Below, piece after piece: positions 11,990 through 21,677 of a DNA stretch of 64,000 nucleotides. Positions within the stretch are counted from its first letter, which is position 1; each line of letters opens with the position of its first letter. The stretch is taken from the NCBI GenBank assembly GCA_035235625.1, contig CP141141.1:16117968-16181967 (forward strand). Reading direction: 5' to 3'. Origin of the DNA: Saururus chinensis (taxonomy: Eukaryota; Streptophyta; Magnoliopsida; Piperales; Saururaceae). The position numbers and the translations under genes were made by a program. The notes under the pieces were generated by a model that did no database searches, had not been told where the DNA came from, and was given only the letters and a program-made list of their open reading frames with translations.

Positions 11990-12270
11990 ATGTCTCATAT
12001 GTTCTTTCAGTAGTCTGGGAGAGGGTAGAAAATATCTCATTAAAATACTCGAACTCATTGGGGACGAACTGAGCATAGATCTCATTGGCAAAAAAGAGCC
12101 ACTTTGTAAAGTGGACCTCCATCTCATAGATTTTGAGTAAGACCAAGGCATCGTCGACCAAGTGGAAAGTGGCAATGCGAAGGCGTTCCTCGTCCAAGTA
12201 TGTTTCTAGATAGGTGAATAACTTATCTACTCTATAGTGTGGCTAATCGGGGTTCAACACCACCCATTAG
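11990..12270 (-). pseudogene. retrotransposon gag-like fragment
   Basis: On minus, a frame reads YRVDKLFTYLETYLDEERLR followed by IATFHLVDDALV and further residues down to about 11990. The order (aromatic-R-V-x-K-x-F ... E-x-L-R-I-A-x-F-H-L ... A-L) is that of the capsid region of Ty3/gypsy gag. A stop lies just upstream of it (near 12245) and there is no continuation into a zinc knuckle. The call rests on motif shape only. Confidence 0.45.
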
Positions 12271-12924
12271 CCCTTTGCACGAACCAAAGAAGTCCTCCCA
12301 ATTGTCCTAAAACTCCCCGGTCAGTTTATAGCAATTTGGAATCATTGCGATATTTTCCCAAACACTCGGGGGACCTTGTTCTCTAGGGGCTAGATGATCA
12401 CCTTCTTTGATTTGGTCTATGAATCCAAAGAGCACAACAAAAGGGGAAGGTCGAACAATGCTCTTCCATGGCTTTTGTGAGCTTCTCTAATTTTTCAGAG
12501 TTGTCATCAACTGTTATCCTCTAGCCATGGTAGAACACCGAGGCTTTGGTATTAATGATGTATTCTAGCGAGGAACACAATGGTACCTTAGCCGCAATGA
12601 GGGAGGAAAGTGAACAAAGGAGAAGAAGTAGTAGTTTTCTTATTAAATGATGGAGGAGATGGCCTTCATGCCAAATACAAATACCCCCTTCTCAATAGCC
12701 TAGCATGCTCCCTAAGGTGGGTTGTCCTGCCATTGGCAGGTCCATGATCCCGCCATTTACAAAATGGCTCCCAATTACACCTATAATCTCTACCAAACAT
12801 AAATACTAGCCTAAGCTATAAACAATCTAAGATAATCAAGGATCTACGCGTCTTCAAAACCTACTAACTCAAACTAATCAAGGGTAGTGGTAGGACACAA
12901 CACCAATACTATCAATTAGAAGGG
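12271..12924. other. non-coding spacer
   Basis: Mixed sequence that probably continues the decayed gag region on minus (near 12500-12650), but with no frame I can defend. No RNA gene or repeat seen. Confidence 0.3.
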
Positions 12925-12939
12925 CCAGAGAGTCGATTG

Positions 12940-13505
12940 GGTGCACATCCCACCCATTTATGGTTCTCACAACAAATTACCCGACCCACATATCCAAACC
13001 GAGAAAAATACTCTTAAATTGAAATTAATAGAACATCTTGTATCCAGTATCAAAGGGCACCAAGATTTCCATATGGATAGGGTAGGGTATTGGTATAGTA
13101 AAACATGGTTTAAATATAATAATTTATCCTAAAAAAGGGAAATATTGAATGAATATATTGTAAATTATGAGAATTTGCTCTTTTTTTTCTAGATATGATA
13201 CTAATTGGAGGGAGAATAGAATTTCAACAATGACCACAAAAGCCTCTGATATTATTTTTGACTCCAAATTCTTTTTATTCCCCTAAAATCAATTTTGGTG
13301 AAAATCATTAATAGAAACAAGAAATTGGTTCTGTTGATGCTTTTGAATAATTAAACGTTTCATGATTAGTGAACTAGATTTATTGTCATATACAACCTAA
13401 ATTTTCCATGGATTCATAAAGAACCAATCCATCTAAACCATTATCATGAACAAGTGCATAGATATACTCCTAAAAGAGAAGTATATAGAGGAATTGTGTT
13501 TTCCC
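12940..13505 (-). pseudogene. matK: matK 5' fragment (plastid maturase), decayed
   Basis: On minus, in-frame pieces match the N-terminal region of the plastid intron maturase: a segment like TQFLYILLF, then [34 protein letters not shown] and PYPIHMEILV. Several stops and frameshifts lie between them. Only the first third or so of the gene is present, with the remainder missing at the left edge of the plastid insertion. A nuclear copy of a plastid maturase would not be expected to work. Confidence 0.75.
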
Positions 13506-13524
13506 GGATTGAAATGTTTCTAAA

Positions 13525-13602
13525 TAGTGTGGGAGATTCTTGTGTTAACATACGATATTTGAACCTATAGTGTGGGACATTCTTGTGTTAACAAATGATA
13601 TA
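13525..13602. repeat. 43-base tandem duplication near the matK start
   Basis: Two adjacent copies of a unit beginning TAGTGTGGGA and containing ATTCTTGTGTTAACA, starting at 13525 and 13568. They lie where the matK start codon should be, and a normal matK start cannot be read here. Confidence 0.7.
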
Positions 13603-14273
13603 TAGTGCGATAAGGTTAAAACAAGGTATCCAGTAAGAAAATAAGGACTATCTCGAGGGCAGACATGCCAATCAACAGATCCTCTCTCTCCCATTTTCCA
13701 TCCTATTTTTTGTTCCAATTACAAGGCATGGCTAGAAATCCTTTATTTTTGCAATCTGATCACTCTTTGGATTTTAGAATAAATTCTATTTATCTCTATT
13801 TTGTTTCTTCTACACATTCGTCTCTACCCCATAATCACAATAGAATCTATTAGAGAATAATGAATAATTAAGATTCATAAAAAAGGGAATCAATGATTCA
13901 CTCATAGGAGACCACCCTACCCTACTTTAGACACCAATCTATTTTTAACCTCTAATTAGATCGGGTAATTATTCAAATTAAGAATAAAAGCTCATTTTTT
14001 TTGGTTTCCCTATAATTGGAGATATAGAGCACTATCCATTTATTAACTTGGCCCAAGTGTGAATTGACTTGGTCCCATTCTAAGAATCAAAACCAAATTT
14101 TGTGCCAATCTAGTAAGGATATAGAATGAAGAATGCTTGTAATTATCCATTGAAATGACATGCTACTTTTTCCATTCATTCTCCTTCATGATCAGTCGTG
14201 GTCTTACAAACTCTACCAACAGTATGGATGAATACCTTGCTTCATCCAAATGTGTAAAAGATCATAGTTGCAC

Positions 14274-14310
14274 TTAAAAGCCAAGTACACTACCATTGAG
14301 TTAGCAACCC
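14274..14310 (-). tRNA. trnK-UUU: trnK-UUU 5' exon, plastid-derived and non-functional
   Basis: The 37-base 5' half of the plastid lysine tRNA: GGGTTGCTAACTCAATGGTA, then TACT, then GGCTTTTAA, immediately followed by the intron start GTGC. There are substitutions relative to the usual plastid sequence in the D-arm region (GTGTACTTGG where GAGTACTCGG is usual). The 3' exon is not in the window, so no tRNA can form. Confidence 0.8.
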
Positions 14311-14410
14311 GTGTATGTAATGAAATATGTTGTGTAGATATGACCATAAAAAAGAACAAATGAAAAGGAAATATTTGAACCATCATACCAAAAAATGGAA
14401 CTAGCAACTA

Positions 14411-14597
14411 GTAAACAATCTAAAGGTCTCATTTGATAATCTATCAAAAAAATAAAAAAGAAATAAAAACAAACATATTAGATTAAAATACAACAGATTA
14501 TAGGATCCATATAATATTACTCTATTATGGATAGGTATAAAAATGAATAGGCCACCACTCCCTTTATCATAGAATTTTCCATGTAATCTGTTTTGGG
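14411..14597. other. junction between plastid insertion and duplication copy B
   Basis: AT-rich sequence that may be more of the plastid trnK-rps16 spacer. No gene is seen. It abuts the telomere-like block, so the plastid insertion lies at or very near the edge of the segmental duplication. Confidence 0.35.
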
Positions 14598-17214
14598 GGT
14601 CTAAAGTTTTGAGTTTTAGGATTGTAGGGTATAGATTTTCCGGTTTAGGGTTTTAGAATATTGTGTTTTTAAGCTTTAGGATTTGGGGTTTATGATTTTA
14701 TGGTTTTCGGATTTTAGTGTTTTTAGATTTTGAGTTTACAATTTTAGGGTTTTGGGCCTTATAATTTAGGACTAAGTAGTTTATTGTTTTAGGGTTTTAG
14801 GGTTTTGAGGTATAGGGTATATTGTTATGGGTTTACATTTAAGGTTTATTGTATTAGGATTTAGGATTTCCATGTTTAGGTTTCAACCCTTTGCTTTAGG
14901 GTTGTTGAGTTTTTGGGCATATGTTTTAGAGTTTTACCATTTTAGGGATCGGGTTACATGGCTTTTATGTTTCAGATTAGGGTTTAGGATTTACAGTTTA
15001 GTGATTTAGGATTTCTTTGTTTTAGATTTATGGGTTTAAGCTTTAGGGTTTTTAGGATTTAGTGGTTCAGGGTCTATGATTTAGGGTTTTAGGATTTAGG
15101 TTTTTAGTTTCTTATAGTTTTAGGATTTGGTATTTTACTGTTTTCAAGCCTTTGGCTCTAGGGTTTAGTTTGTAGGTTTAAACGATATTATGTTTTTAAT
15201 CTTTAGGGATTATGATTTAGGGGGTTTGGCCTTTATAATTAAGGATTTAGGTTATCAATTTTTGGTTTTTAGGGCTAAGAGCTTAGGCCTTAGGGTTTTA
15301 GGGTGTAGGGTTTTGTAATCTTTGGTATTAAGGTTTTAGGTTGTAGGTTAAGTGGTTATGGGTTTAGGATTTACTTTAGTGTTTTAGAGCTAGCATTTAG
15401 AGTTAAGGTTTTAGCCATTAGGATTTAGGGTTTTGTAGTTTTCGCATTTAGGACGTATTCTTGAGGGTTTAGAAATCAAGACTTTAGGATTTTTGAGTTT
15501 TAGGTCTTTGCTTGAAGGTTTGAAGTTTAGATATTTATGTTTTTGAAATTTAAGGTTAAGGACCAAGGGTTTACTGGTTTATTGATTCATATTTTTGGTT
15601 TAGGATCTAAGGTTTTAGTGTTTAGGATGTAGGGTTTAATGGTTCAAGATTTTTTAGGGATTTACAGTTTAGGGTTAACAATTTATGGTTTAAGGTCCAT
15701 TTCTTTTGGTTCATAGGGTGTAGGTTTAAGGGTTTTGGGATTTAGTAATTAGGATTTCAGATTTATGATTTAATGCTTTTAGGGTTTGGATTTAGGATAT
15801 TAGTAAGGTTTTATGGTTTAAGATTTTAGGGTTACCATTGAGGATTTTAATGTTTTAGAATTTTAGGGGTTTATAGTTTTGTAGTTGTAGGGTTTTAAGT
15901 TTTAGGATTGAGGATTTAGAGTTTTAGGATTTAGTGATTTTGGTATAGGGTTTTGGTGTTTAGTCTTTAGGGTTTAGGTTCCTATGATTTTGGGGTTTAG
16001 TGTTTGAATTTTATTGTTTTAGGTCATAGGGTTTATTGTTTAGGGTTTTACTATCTTATATTTTTAAACTCTAGGTATCATTTAATGTTTTGAAGTGGGA
16101 TTTTAGGGTTTAGAGCATATGATTTGATTTTAGAGTTTTATGATTTGGAGTTTAGGGTTTTAGAGTTTTATGATTTAGGGTGTTAGTATCTTAGGTTATT
16201 AAGCTGTAGGGTTGAGAAATTTAGGGTATTCGGGTTTAAGAGTTTTGAGTTTAAAATTTTGGAATTGGGATTTTAGAATTTAGGGTTTTAGAGTAGCATT
16301 TGAGGTTTCATGGTTTAGGAATTAGGGTTCATGAATTTTACTGTTTAGGGGTTTATGGTTTATAATTCAGGTTTTGAGGGTTTATGGCTTGATGATTTAA
16401 GGGGCTTACAGGTTTAGATTTTGGGCTTCAAGGTTTATGATTTTGTGACTGGGATTTTGGGTTCAAGGCCTAGGCTTTTAGGGTTTATTATTTTAGCATT
16501 CTCTGTTTTTAAGGTTTAGGGGTTTAGGTTTAAGGTCTTAAGTGTATCTTGTGACAAGGTTAGGGTTTTTAAGTAAAAGGTTTCAGGCAAAATAATTTTA
16601 CAATTTAGGGTTTAATGGATTTAAGGTTTAGGGTTTTAGTGTTTTACAATTAGGATTTAGGGGTTTTTTTTTTGCATTTTATGGTTTAGAGTAAAGGGCT
16701 TTTGAGTATAGTGTTCAGGTATGTAGTTTTAAGTTCTTTGGTTTATAAGCTATAGGGTCTAGCATATATTTAAAGTTTAGGATATTAAAGTTTTAGGTTT
16801 TAAAATGTTGGGATTTAGGTCAAGTGTTTTTTGAATTTTAAAGTTTGGGGTTTAGGGTTTTAAGTTTTGGTTTTTAGCGTTTAAAGGTATTAAGGTTTAG
16901 AGGTTTAATATTTTAAGGCACAAGTTTTAGGGTTTTATGATTTAAGTTGATTATGCTTCAGGGGTGGTCTAGAGCTTTAAGGTTTAAAATTTTGGGTTTA
17001 TAGTTTTGGATTTAAGATTTTAGATATAGTTTTTTAGGGTTAAGATTTTAGGATTTATGGCTTAAGGGTTTTGGCTTTTAAAGTTTAAGGTTCAAAGTTT
17101 AAGTTTTAAGGTTTAGGGTTTAGGGTTTAGGATTTAGGCTTAAGGTTCAAGCTTTTAGGGCTTTAGGATTTATTGTTTTAGGTTTAAAAATTTTATGGCA
17201 TAGGGTATAAGGTT
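14598..17214 (+). repeat. degenerate TTTAGGG telomere-like repeat, copy B
   Basis: About 2.6 kb of diverged telomere heptamers, G-rich strand on plus, collinear with 4483-6086 plus 8427-8871 of copy A. A short cleaner run (GGTTTAGGGTTTAGGGTTTA) survives at about 17108-17130. Open frames inside it reflect low complexity and are not genes. Confidence 0.85.
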
Positions 17215-17728
17215 TCAAAGAGAAGGAAGAGGAAGAGCCTGTATGGACTTTAAAGTTTGAACAAGTGGGTGAATATGGATCATAAACCTGACCAATCAAA
17301 GAATTTTCATGCATGGGAATTATTTTCTGTTCATATGGGGTGGTATATAATCTCCAACAAAACAACATATTGTCTATTTAATTTTCAACTTGATTGTTTA
17401 TATATTCAGCCTATTGCCTGCTATCATGGGTAAACATGAACAAGCTCTTGCTGGCAACGCCAAGCCATGACAATGACGATTTTGTGTTGCTTGGCTGCTC
17501 CTTGGCAAGCGGTCATGTCTTATGCAATTGATGCCCAGCTGGTGGGCCGCTTGTTGCAAACATTGAAGGCCTTCGTTTGAGAAATAGAGGGGGAAGCCTC
17601 ATGCGAGGATCAATGGCGCAATGGATTAAATGCAATATATTTTTTAAAAATAGGGTACCCCTGCAACACCACATAAGACAATTGGAGGGCCGTATAAATT
17701 GGGGGCCTTTGCAACTTCCCTAATCAGC
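17215..17728. other. non-telomeric stretch inside copy B
   Basis: About 510 bases of ordinary composition interrupting the telomere-like block, absent from the matching place in copy A. On minus, 17368-17147 is open for 73 codons (MLFCWRLYTTPYEQKIIPMH...), with no family I recognise. Terminal repeats or a target duplication are not evident. Confidence 0.4.
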
Positions 17729-17855
17729 CTTTAGGATTTAGGGCTTCAAATTTTTGTGTTTTAGGGTTTAGATTGTAGTGTTTATTACTAGGAATTTTTA
17801 ATTTTAGTATTTTTAGGGTTTATGGTTTAATATTGAGAGTTTTAGGATTTTAAAG
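17729..17855 (+). repeat. degenerate TTTAGGG repeat, end of copy B block
   Basis: Short resumption of the telomere-like sequence between the insert-like stretch and the MITE; corresponds to the last part of the copy A block before 8872. Confidence 0.65.
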
Positions 17856-17932
17856 TATGCTCCCTTCATCCCTTTTTATAGCTAAATTTGGTTTTTTAAA
17901 ATAAATTATCAATATGGGACGGAAAGAGTATG
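17856..17932. mobile_element. Stowaway-like MITE, copy B (internally deleted)
   Basis: TATGCTCCCTTCATCC at the left and GGGACGGAAAGAGTAT at the right form the inverted ends. The second inner arm present in copy A is missing. It occupies the same position between telomere-like block and HMA gene as 8872-8974. Confidence 0.55.
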
Positions 17933-18191
17933 AGGGTCTCTTGGGCATACCACACCAAAATAGATATTAATGATGGATGAAGGATATAAAAGACCCAGCT
18001 GCGAGAGCAGCATACAAGTAGAAAATTAGGGCTTAGTCGTTTTTTCCCTATGAAAATCAAGGCATAGCCCATAAATTTTTAAAAAATATAGCTAATGACC
18101 TAAACCTCCTAATACAAAAAACCTAATGTATCGGTCTAGGATAAGCGGGTCATATCATCTTTCTTCTCTTATTCTCTTATTTCATCTCTTC

Positions 18192-19139
18192 CTAGGCGGG
18201 ACCTAATACAATTTCGACCTTCCCAATCTTTTTCAAAATCTTTTTCACTACTTTTGCAACTGCAGCTGCGTCAATGTCATCACCAATGATTGTAATCGTC
18301 CGTTCCTCCAAATTTGCGGCCATGCAGTCGATATCTGAATCACACAAATAAATATATTGTCATCTGAAAGAAACTTGTGGCAACACAAAGAACAAACAAA
18401 TTATTTTTATAAAAGAAAGAATCAGCCAGATGGCCGCAGATAGAGATATAATAAAACAATATGATAGAAAAAAAAGGTATTTAGTGTTTTGCAGTGCAAT
18501 GCATTGCAGCCCAATGAGGATGAAAACTCATTGAGGATGAATGATAACCCAAAAAAACTGCAAATGATCATAAACAATATTAGATTTTTGTGACTAAGAA
18601 TTAAATATGGTTACGAAGAAACACACACTTATTCACAGGCATTTTGTTTGATTTGAATTGTCAGAACTAGTGAGCAACATATATTATTTCCTTCCGTATA
18701 CACTAATCAAACTTGTCAAATATTGAATCTGGGTAAAAAAAGGCGAAAAATGAAGACATTTTGTAAAGTTTTGGATTTCTTAATTTTGCCTGCTAAGAAG
18801 ACTAGAAAAATAGAACTTTCGGATAATACCTATTACATCTGCCGCTGTATTAAGAACTTTCTGCTTCGTCTTCTCATCAGCCATGTCAAAAATCTTGAGC
18901 ACTGCTTTCTTCTGCAGACAGCACAGACAGAAATTTTGGCAAAACTAGATCAAAATTATCAATACCCATAAAGTGCTCGATAATAAAGAAGGATAAAAAA
19001 CCGTCATAAATGGAAAAAGATACCAAGAATAACAAAATTCAAGAGGACAAATGACAAAAACAGGTTGATTTCTAATGAACGAATGAAATATTTGGTAGAT
19101 AGAAGCAAACTAGATTCAAGTCAATCATACCTGGCCCAT
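18192..19139 (-). CDS. small HMA-domain (HIPP-like) protein, 3 exons, copy B
   Basis: Paralog of the gene at 9321-9979 with the same structure: exon 1 at 19131-19139 (ATG GGC CAG), exon 2 at 18830-18911, exon 3 at 18192-18334, all with GT/AG borders. The exons sum to 234 bases, giving 77 codons plus TAG with no internal stop. Exon 2 begins KKAVLKIFDMADEKTKQKVL; exon 3 reads DIDCMAANLEERTITIIG, then DDIDAAAVAKVVKKILKKIG, ending KVEIVLGPA. Relative to copy A it has an extra Lys at the exon 2 start and four more codons in the last helix. The MxCxxC metal motif is absent here too, and there is no CaaX tail. Both copies keeping an open frame despite indels in multiples of three suggests that selection acted on the protein. 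Expression is not shown, and a recent pseudogene with intact frame cannot be excluded. Confidence 0.75.
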
Positions 19140-19244
19140 GTATGAGCTCTAAATGAAAATCTGTAAGGGCAGGAGTTTGAGCTGCAAGCCGGAAACTGTT
19201 CAATGGGCCAGGAAAAACTGGGAAAAATGGGAGAGGTGGGTCGG

Positions 19245-19252
19245 TATTTATG
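19245..19252 (-). promoter_or_regulatory. TATA-like element of HMA gene copy B
   Basis: CATAAATA on minus, at the position of TATAAATA in copy A; one base change weakens the match to a TATA box. Confidence 0.35.
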
Positions 19253-20362
19253 TGAAGAAGGAAAAAATCCTTGGGCGGAAAAGGAAGTACGGAGCATAGT
19301 TAGAGTCGACGGCCATTGGATTGAAATCCGCAACGCTCACATCTCAACCTTTTTTCGATTCTATTACTGTATTTGTAAAGAAAATTTTGCCCTTGATTCG
19401 TCGGGGTGATTTCCATTTGAAAAAAAAAATTGTGTACAAGGCATCTTACAATGAAATCCCATATAAGGCAAGTTTTAATTCTATACACCAATCCCTTTCT
19501 TTGATAGTCCTCGACCAACAATGAGATTTAAGCATCCCTTGATTGTTGGAAGATTTTCAGACCATCAATGCCAAAAATAATGATAATTACATTACTTTCC
19601 TAATAGTAGTAGCACCCACGTTTTCCACTTCTAAGGTATCTCTTCTGCAGTTCTGTGTCCAAACTGGTGGCAAGCTTAAGTCGCCAAGTAATGAATGAAT
19701 GGCTGATGTTAGTGTTAGATGGTCTGCCTGTACTTCTCTGTCATTTAGATGCAAAATTGTATACGAAGCAAAAGCAAAGCCCTGCTTCGATATGAACTTT
19801 GCAAATTGAACAAAGCTCAGCCTGGATCATAAGGATTTGGTGGAGCTCGAATGACACGAGCCAACTACAAGGCGTAGCTAGATTTGATTGTGGGCGGGTT
19901 AGTCCGTTACTTATTTGTTAGCGGTGAAAACAGGCTGCACTTCCATAAAAAAGATAAGACTGGACGGACGGTGGACAAGATATGCATTCGACTCCTTGTG
20001 CCCGATTTCCACTTTGATAGAAGGGCAATGCCTTTGCCTTGGTTTTCTTGCTAGCCATAGAAGAGCAATGTCACTACAGAAAACTTCATATAAAACTCAG
20101 CGTGAGATATCTTTCAATACTGTTGGAAAATATATAGAGGTATTGTAGTACGGTAAAAATATATAGAGGTATTGTGTTAACCCTCACACTATATATTTAA
20201 GCATTAAATTAGAATAATATGATCATAAGGAATTACGAGCAAAAGGATCTGGTCCGAGGAACATTGAAACTGCTGACTTTGAAGGATATGTTGCCACCCT
20301 CCTGTGTATAGGCTTATTTGGCAATCAAATTTATGGAGATGTTTCCATTGCCCCAAGACTTT
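19253..20362. other. duplicated upstream region of HMA gene copy B
   Basis: Aligns with 10093-11295. Contains a small extra duplication of ATATATAGAGGTATTGT near 20130-20172 not present in copy A. No gene supported. Confidence 0.55.
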
Positions 20363-21368
20363 CGGAGAGAGAAAAAAGACATAGAATTCTAGGAATTATA
20401 CCGAAAAGACTGTTTATCTATGTCTATTTCATGCTCACTACCCACTATTATAGACTTTTGTAGGCCAATTATAGACTTGTTGGATTATCACACCTCTGCA
20501 GGGCACTCATACTATTTCCCTCACGGTCATCTAGCAGACGGACCCACTTAACAAGATTCCACTCAAACGGGTACGACCCTACCCGCTCCACATGATCCGG
20601 CTTGACTCGTGAGCTGACCCTACCCGCATTGGGTTGACCCACTTGACCAGACTGGAATGTGCAAGGAGCAATAAGAAATGCTCATATGCTATTCTCAATG
20701 ATGTATATATGTGAAGTACAAAGTGAGTTATTAAAAGTAGAAAGTTAACCTGGGCTAGATCGAAGAACATAATACTCTTCTTTGTGCAAACGCAATTAAG
20801 AGGTACAAAAAAATTAATTGAAGTATTTTAGTCCATCATATACTCATATAACCTCATAAAATAACATAAATAGTCAAGAGCCTTAAATGATAATAACAAG
20901 TTTAAGTTTTTAAACGGGGTAATTAATAACATGTAAAGAAATAAAGTTCTAATATAATTCATAAACATATGCCTATCAAATCATGTGAGAACTATCCCAC
21001 TCTTCATTTAACTATTCATCGTCTTCATGCTCATAAAAGATATCATCGTGAGCACCTCCATGACACAACCATCTAGCCTAAAATAAAACATATAAAAAAA
21101 AGGAAAGCTTAACTTATTAGTGTTTTAAAATTATAAAGCTTACATTAACGCCAAATATAATTTTAAAGAATCATAACATAAATCTCATGTAAATAAGTGT
21201 TAATAACATAAGAGCATATACTCCATCACACATACAATCTATAGAAATCTCATTCCTGCATCACATATCTATAAACAACATACAAGAATCATGTTCTCAT
21301 TTATATCTTATAATCACATACACACAACCTATGCATTTAATGGACATATCTATAAACATCCTACGTGA
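20363..21368. other. non-coding region where the gypsy 3' LTR would be expected
   Basis: AT-rich sequence without a recognised gene. It shows no similarity to the 5' LTR at 28008-29475, so the 3' LTR of the neighbouring gypsy element has been lost or replaced. A 21-codon exon-like frame on minus (21012-21077) follows a good splice acceptor (see findings). Confidence 0.45.
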
Positions 21369-21674
21369 TCATATTTCACATAGCACTTTAACTAAAGGAA
21401 TCTTTTTTGTCCTCAGGATTTGTTCCTTATAATCCAAAATTTTAATTGGTTTTTCTTCAAATGATAAGTTTGGCTTAAGAGTAATTAAACTCTGGTATAG
21501 AACATGTGAGGAGTCTCGAACGTATTTCTTAAGCATGGATACATGAAATACGTCATGAACATTGTCGAATTGCAGAGGCAATGCTAATTTGTAGGCCACT
21601 ACTCCTATTTTATCCAAAATTTCAAACGGTCCTACGAAGCGAGGACTTAGTTTGCCTTTAATTCCAAATCTCAT
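21369..21674 (-). pseudogene. gypsy integrase C-terminal domain and start of chromodomain
   Basis: Open for 101 codons: RFGIKGKLSPRFVGPFEIL is the conserved SH3-like GPF/Y module of gypsy integrases, followed by HDVFHVSMLKKY and the chromodomain-like SFEEKPIKILDYKEQILR. The frame ends KVLCEI-stop, where intact relatives continue with the rest of the chromodomain. The fragment is separated from the rest of integrase by the solo LTR that begins at 21678. Confidence 0.8.
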
Positions 21675-21677
21675 GAC

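Larger units (their letters stand above)
12925..14410 (-). other. plastid DNA insertion (NUPT): matK 5' part, trnK intron and trnK 5' exon
   Basis: Read on minus, the segment follows plastid gene order: a trnK-rps16 spacer-like lead, the trnK-UUU 5' exon, the group II intron start (GATCTTTTACACATTTGGAT, AAGACCACGACTGATC), conserved intron blocks (GATTACCCGATCTAATTAGA, AATAAAGGATTTCTAGCCAT, ATACCTTGTTTT), then the beginning of matK. Many substitutions and stops show that it is an old nuclear copy. The left edge near 12925 is approximate, and the right edge may extend to 14590, where the telomere-like block of copy B begins. Confidence 0.85.
14598..20362. repeat. segmental duplication, copy B
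   Basis: Partner of 4483-11295 in the same orientation: telomere-like block, MITE, HMA gene, promoter and upstream flank. It lacks the Harbinger-like element of copy A and has its own insert-like stretch at 17215-17728. Confidence 0.85.

Noticed and set aside
14274..14310. Functional tRNA-Lys gene
   Set aside because: Only the 5' exon of the intron-containing plastid gene is present, and it carries substitutions.
12925..14410. Plastid contamination or assembly chimera
   Set aside because: The segment has many stops and substitutions in matK and trnK and a local duplication, so it is an old nuclear insertion rather than plastid sequence.
17147..17368. 73-codon minus frame in the insert-like stretch of copy B
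   Set aside because: Runs into the telomere-like repeat at its 3' end and matches no family I recognise.
4435..17855. A true telomere or chromosome end
   Set aside because: The heptamers are heavily diverged, interrupted by transposons and flanked by genes on both sides.
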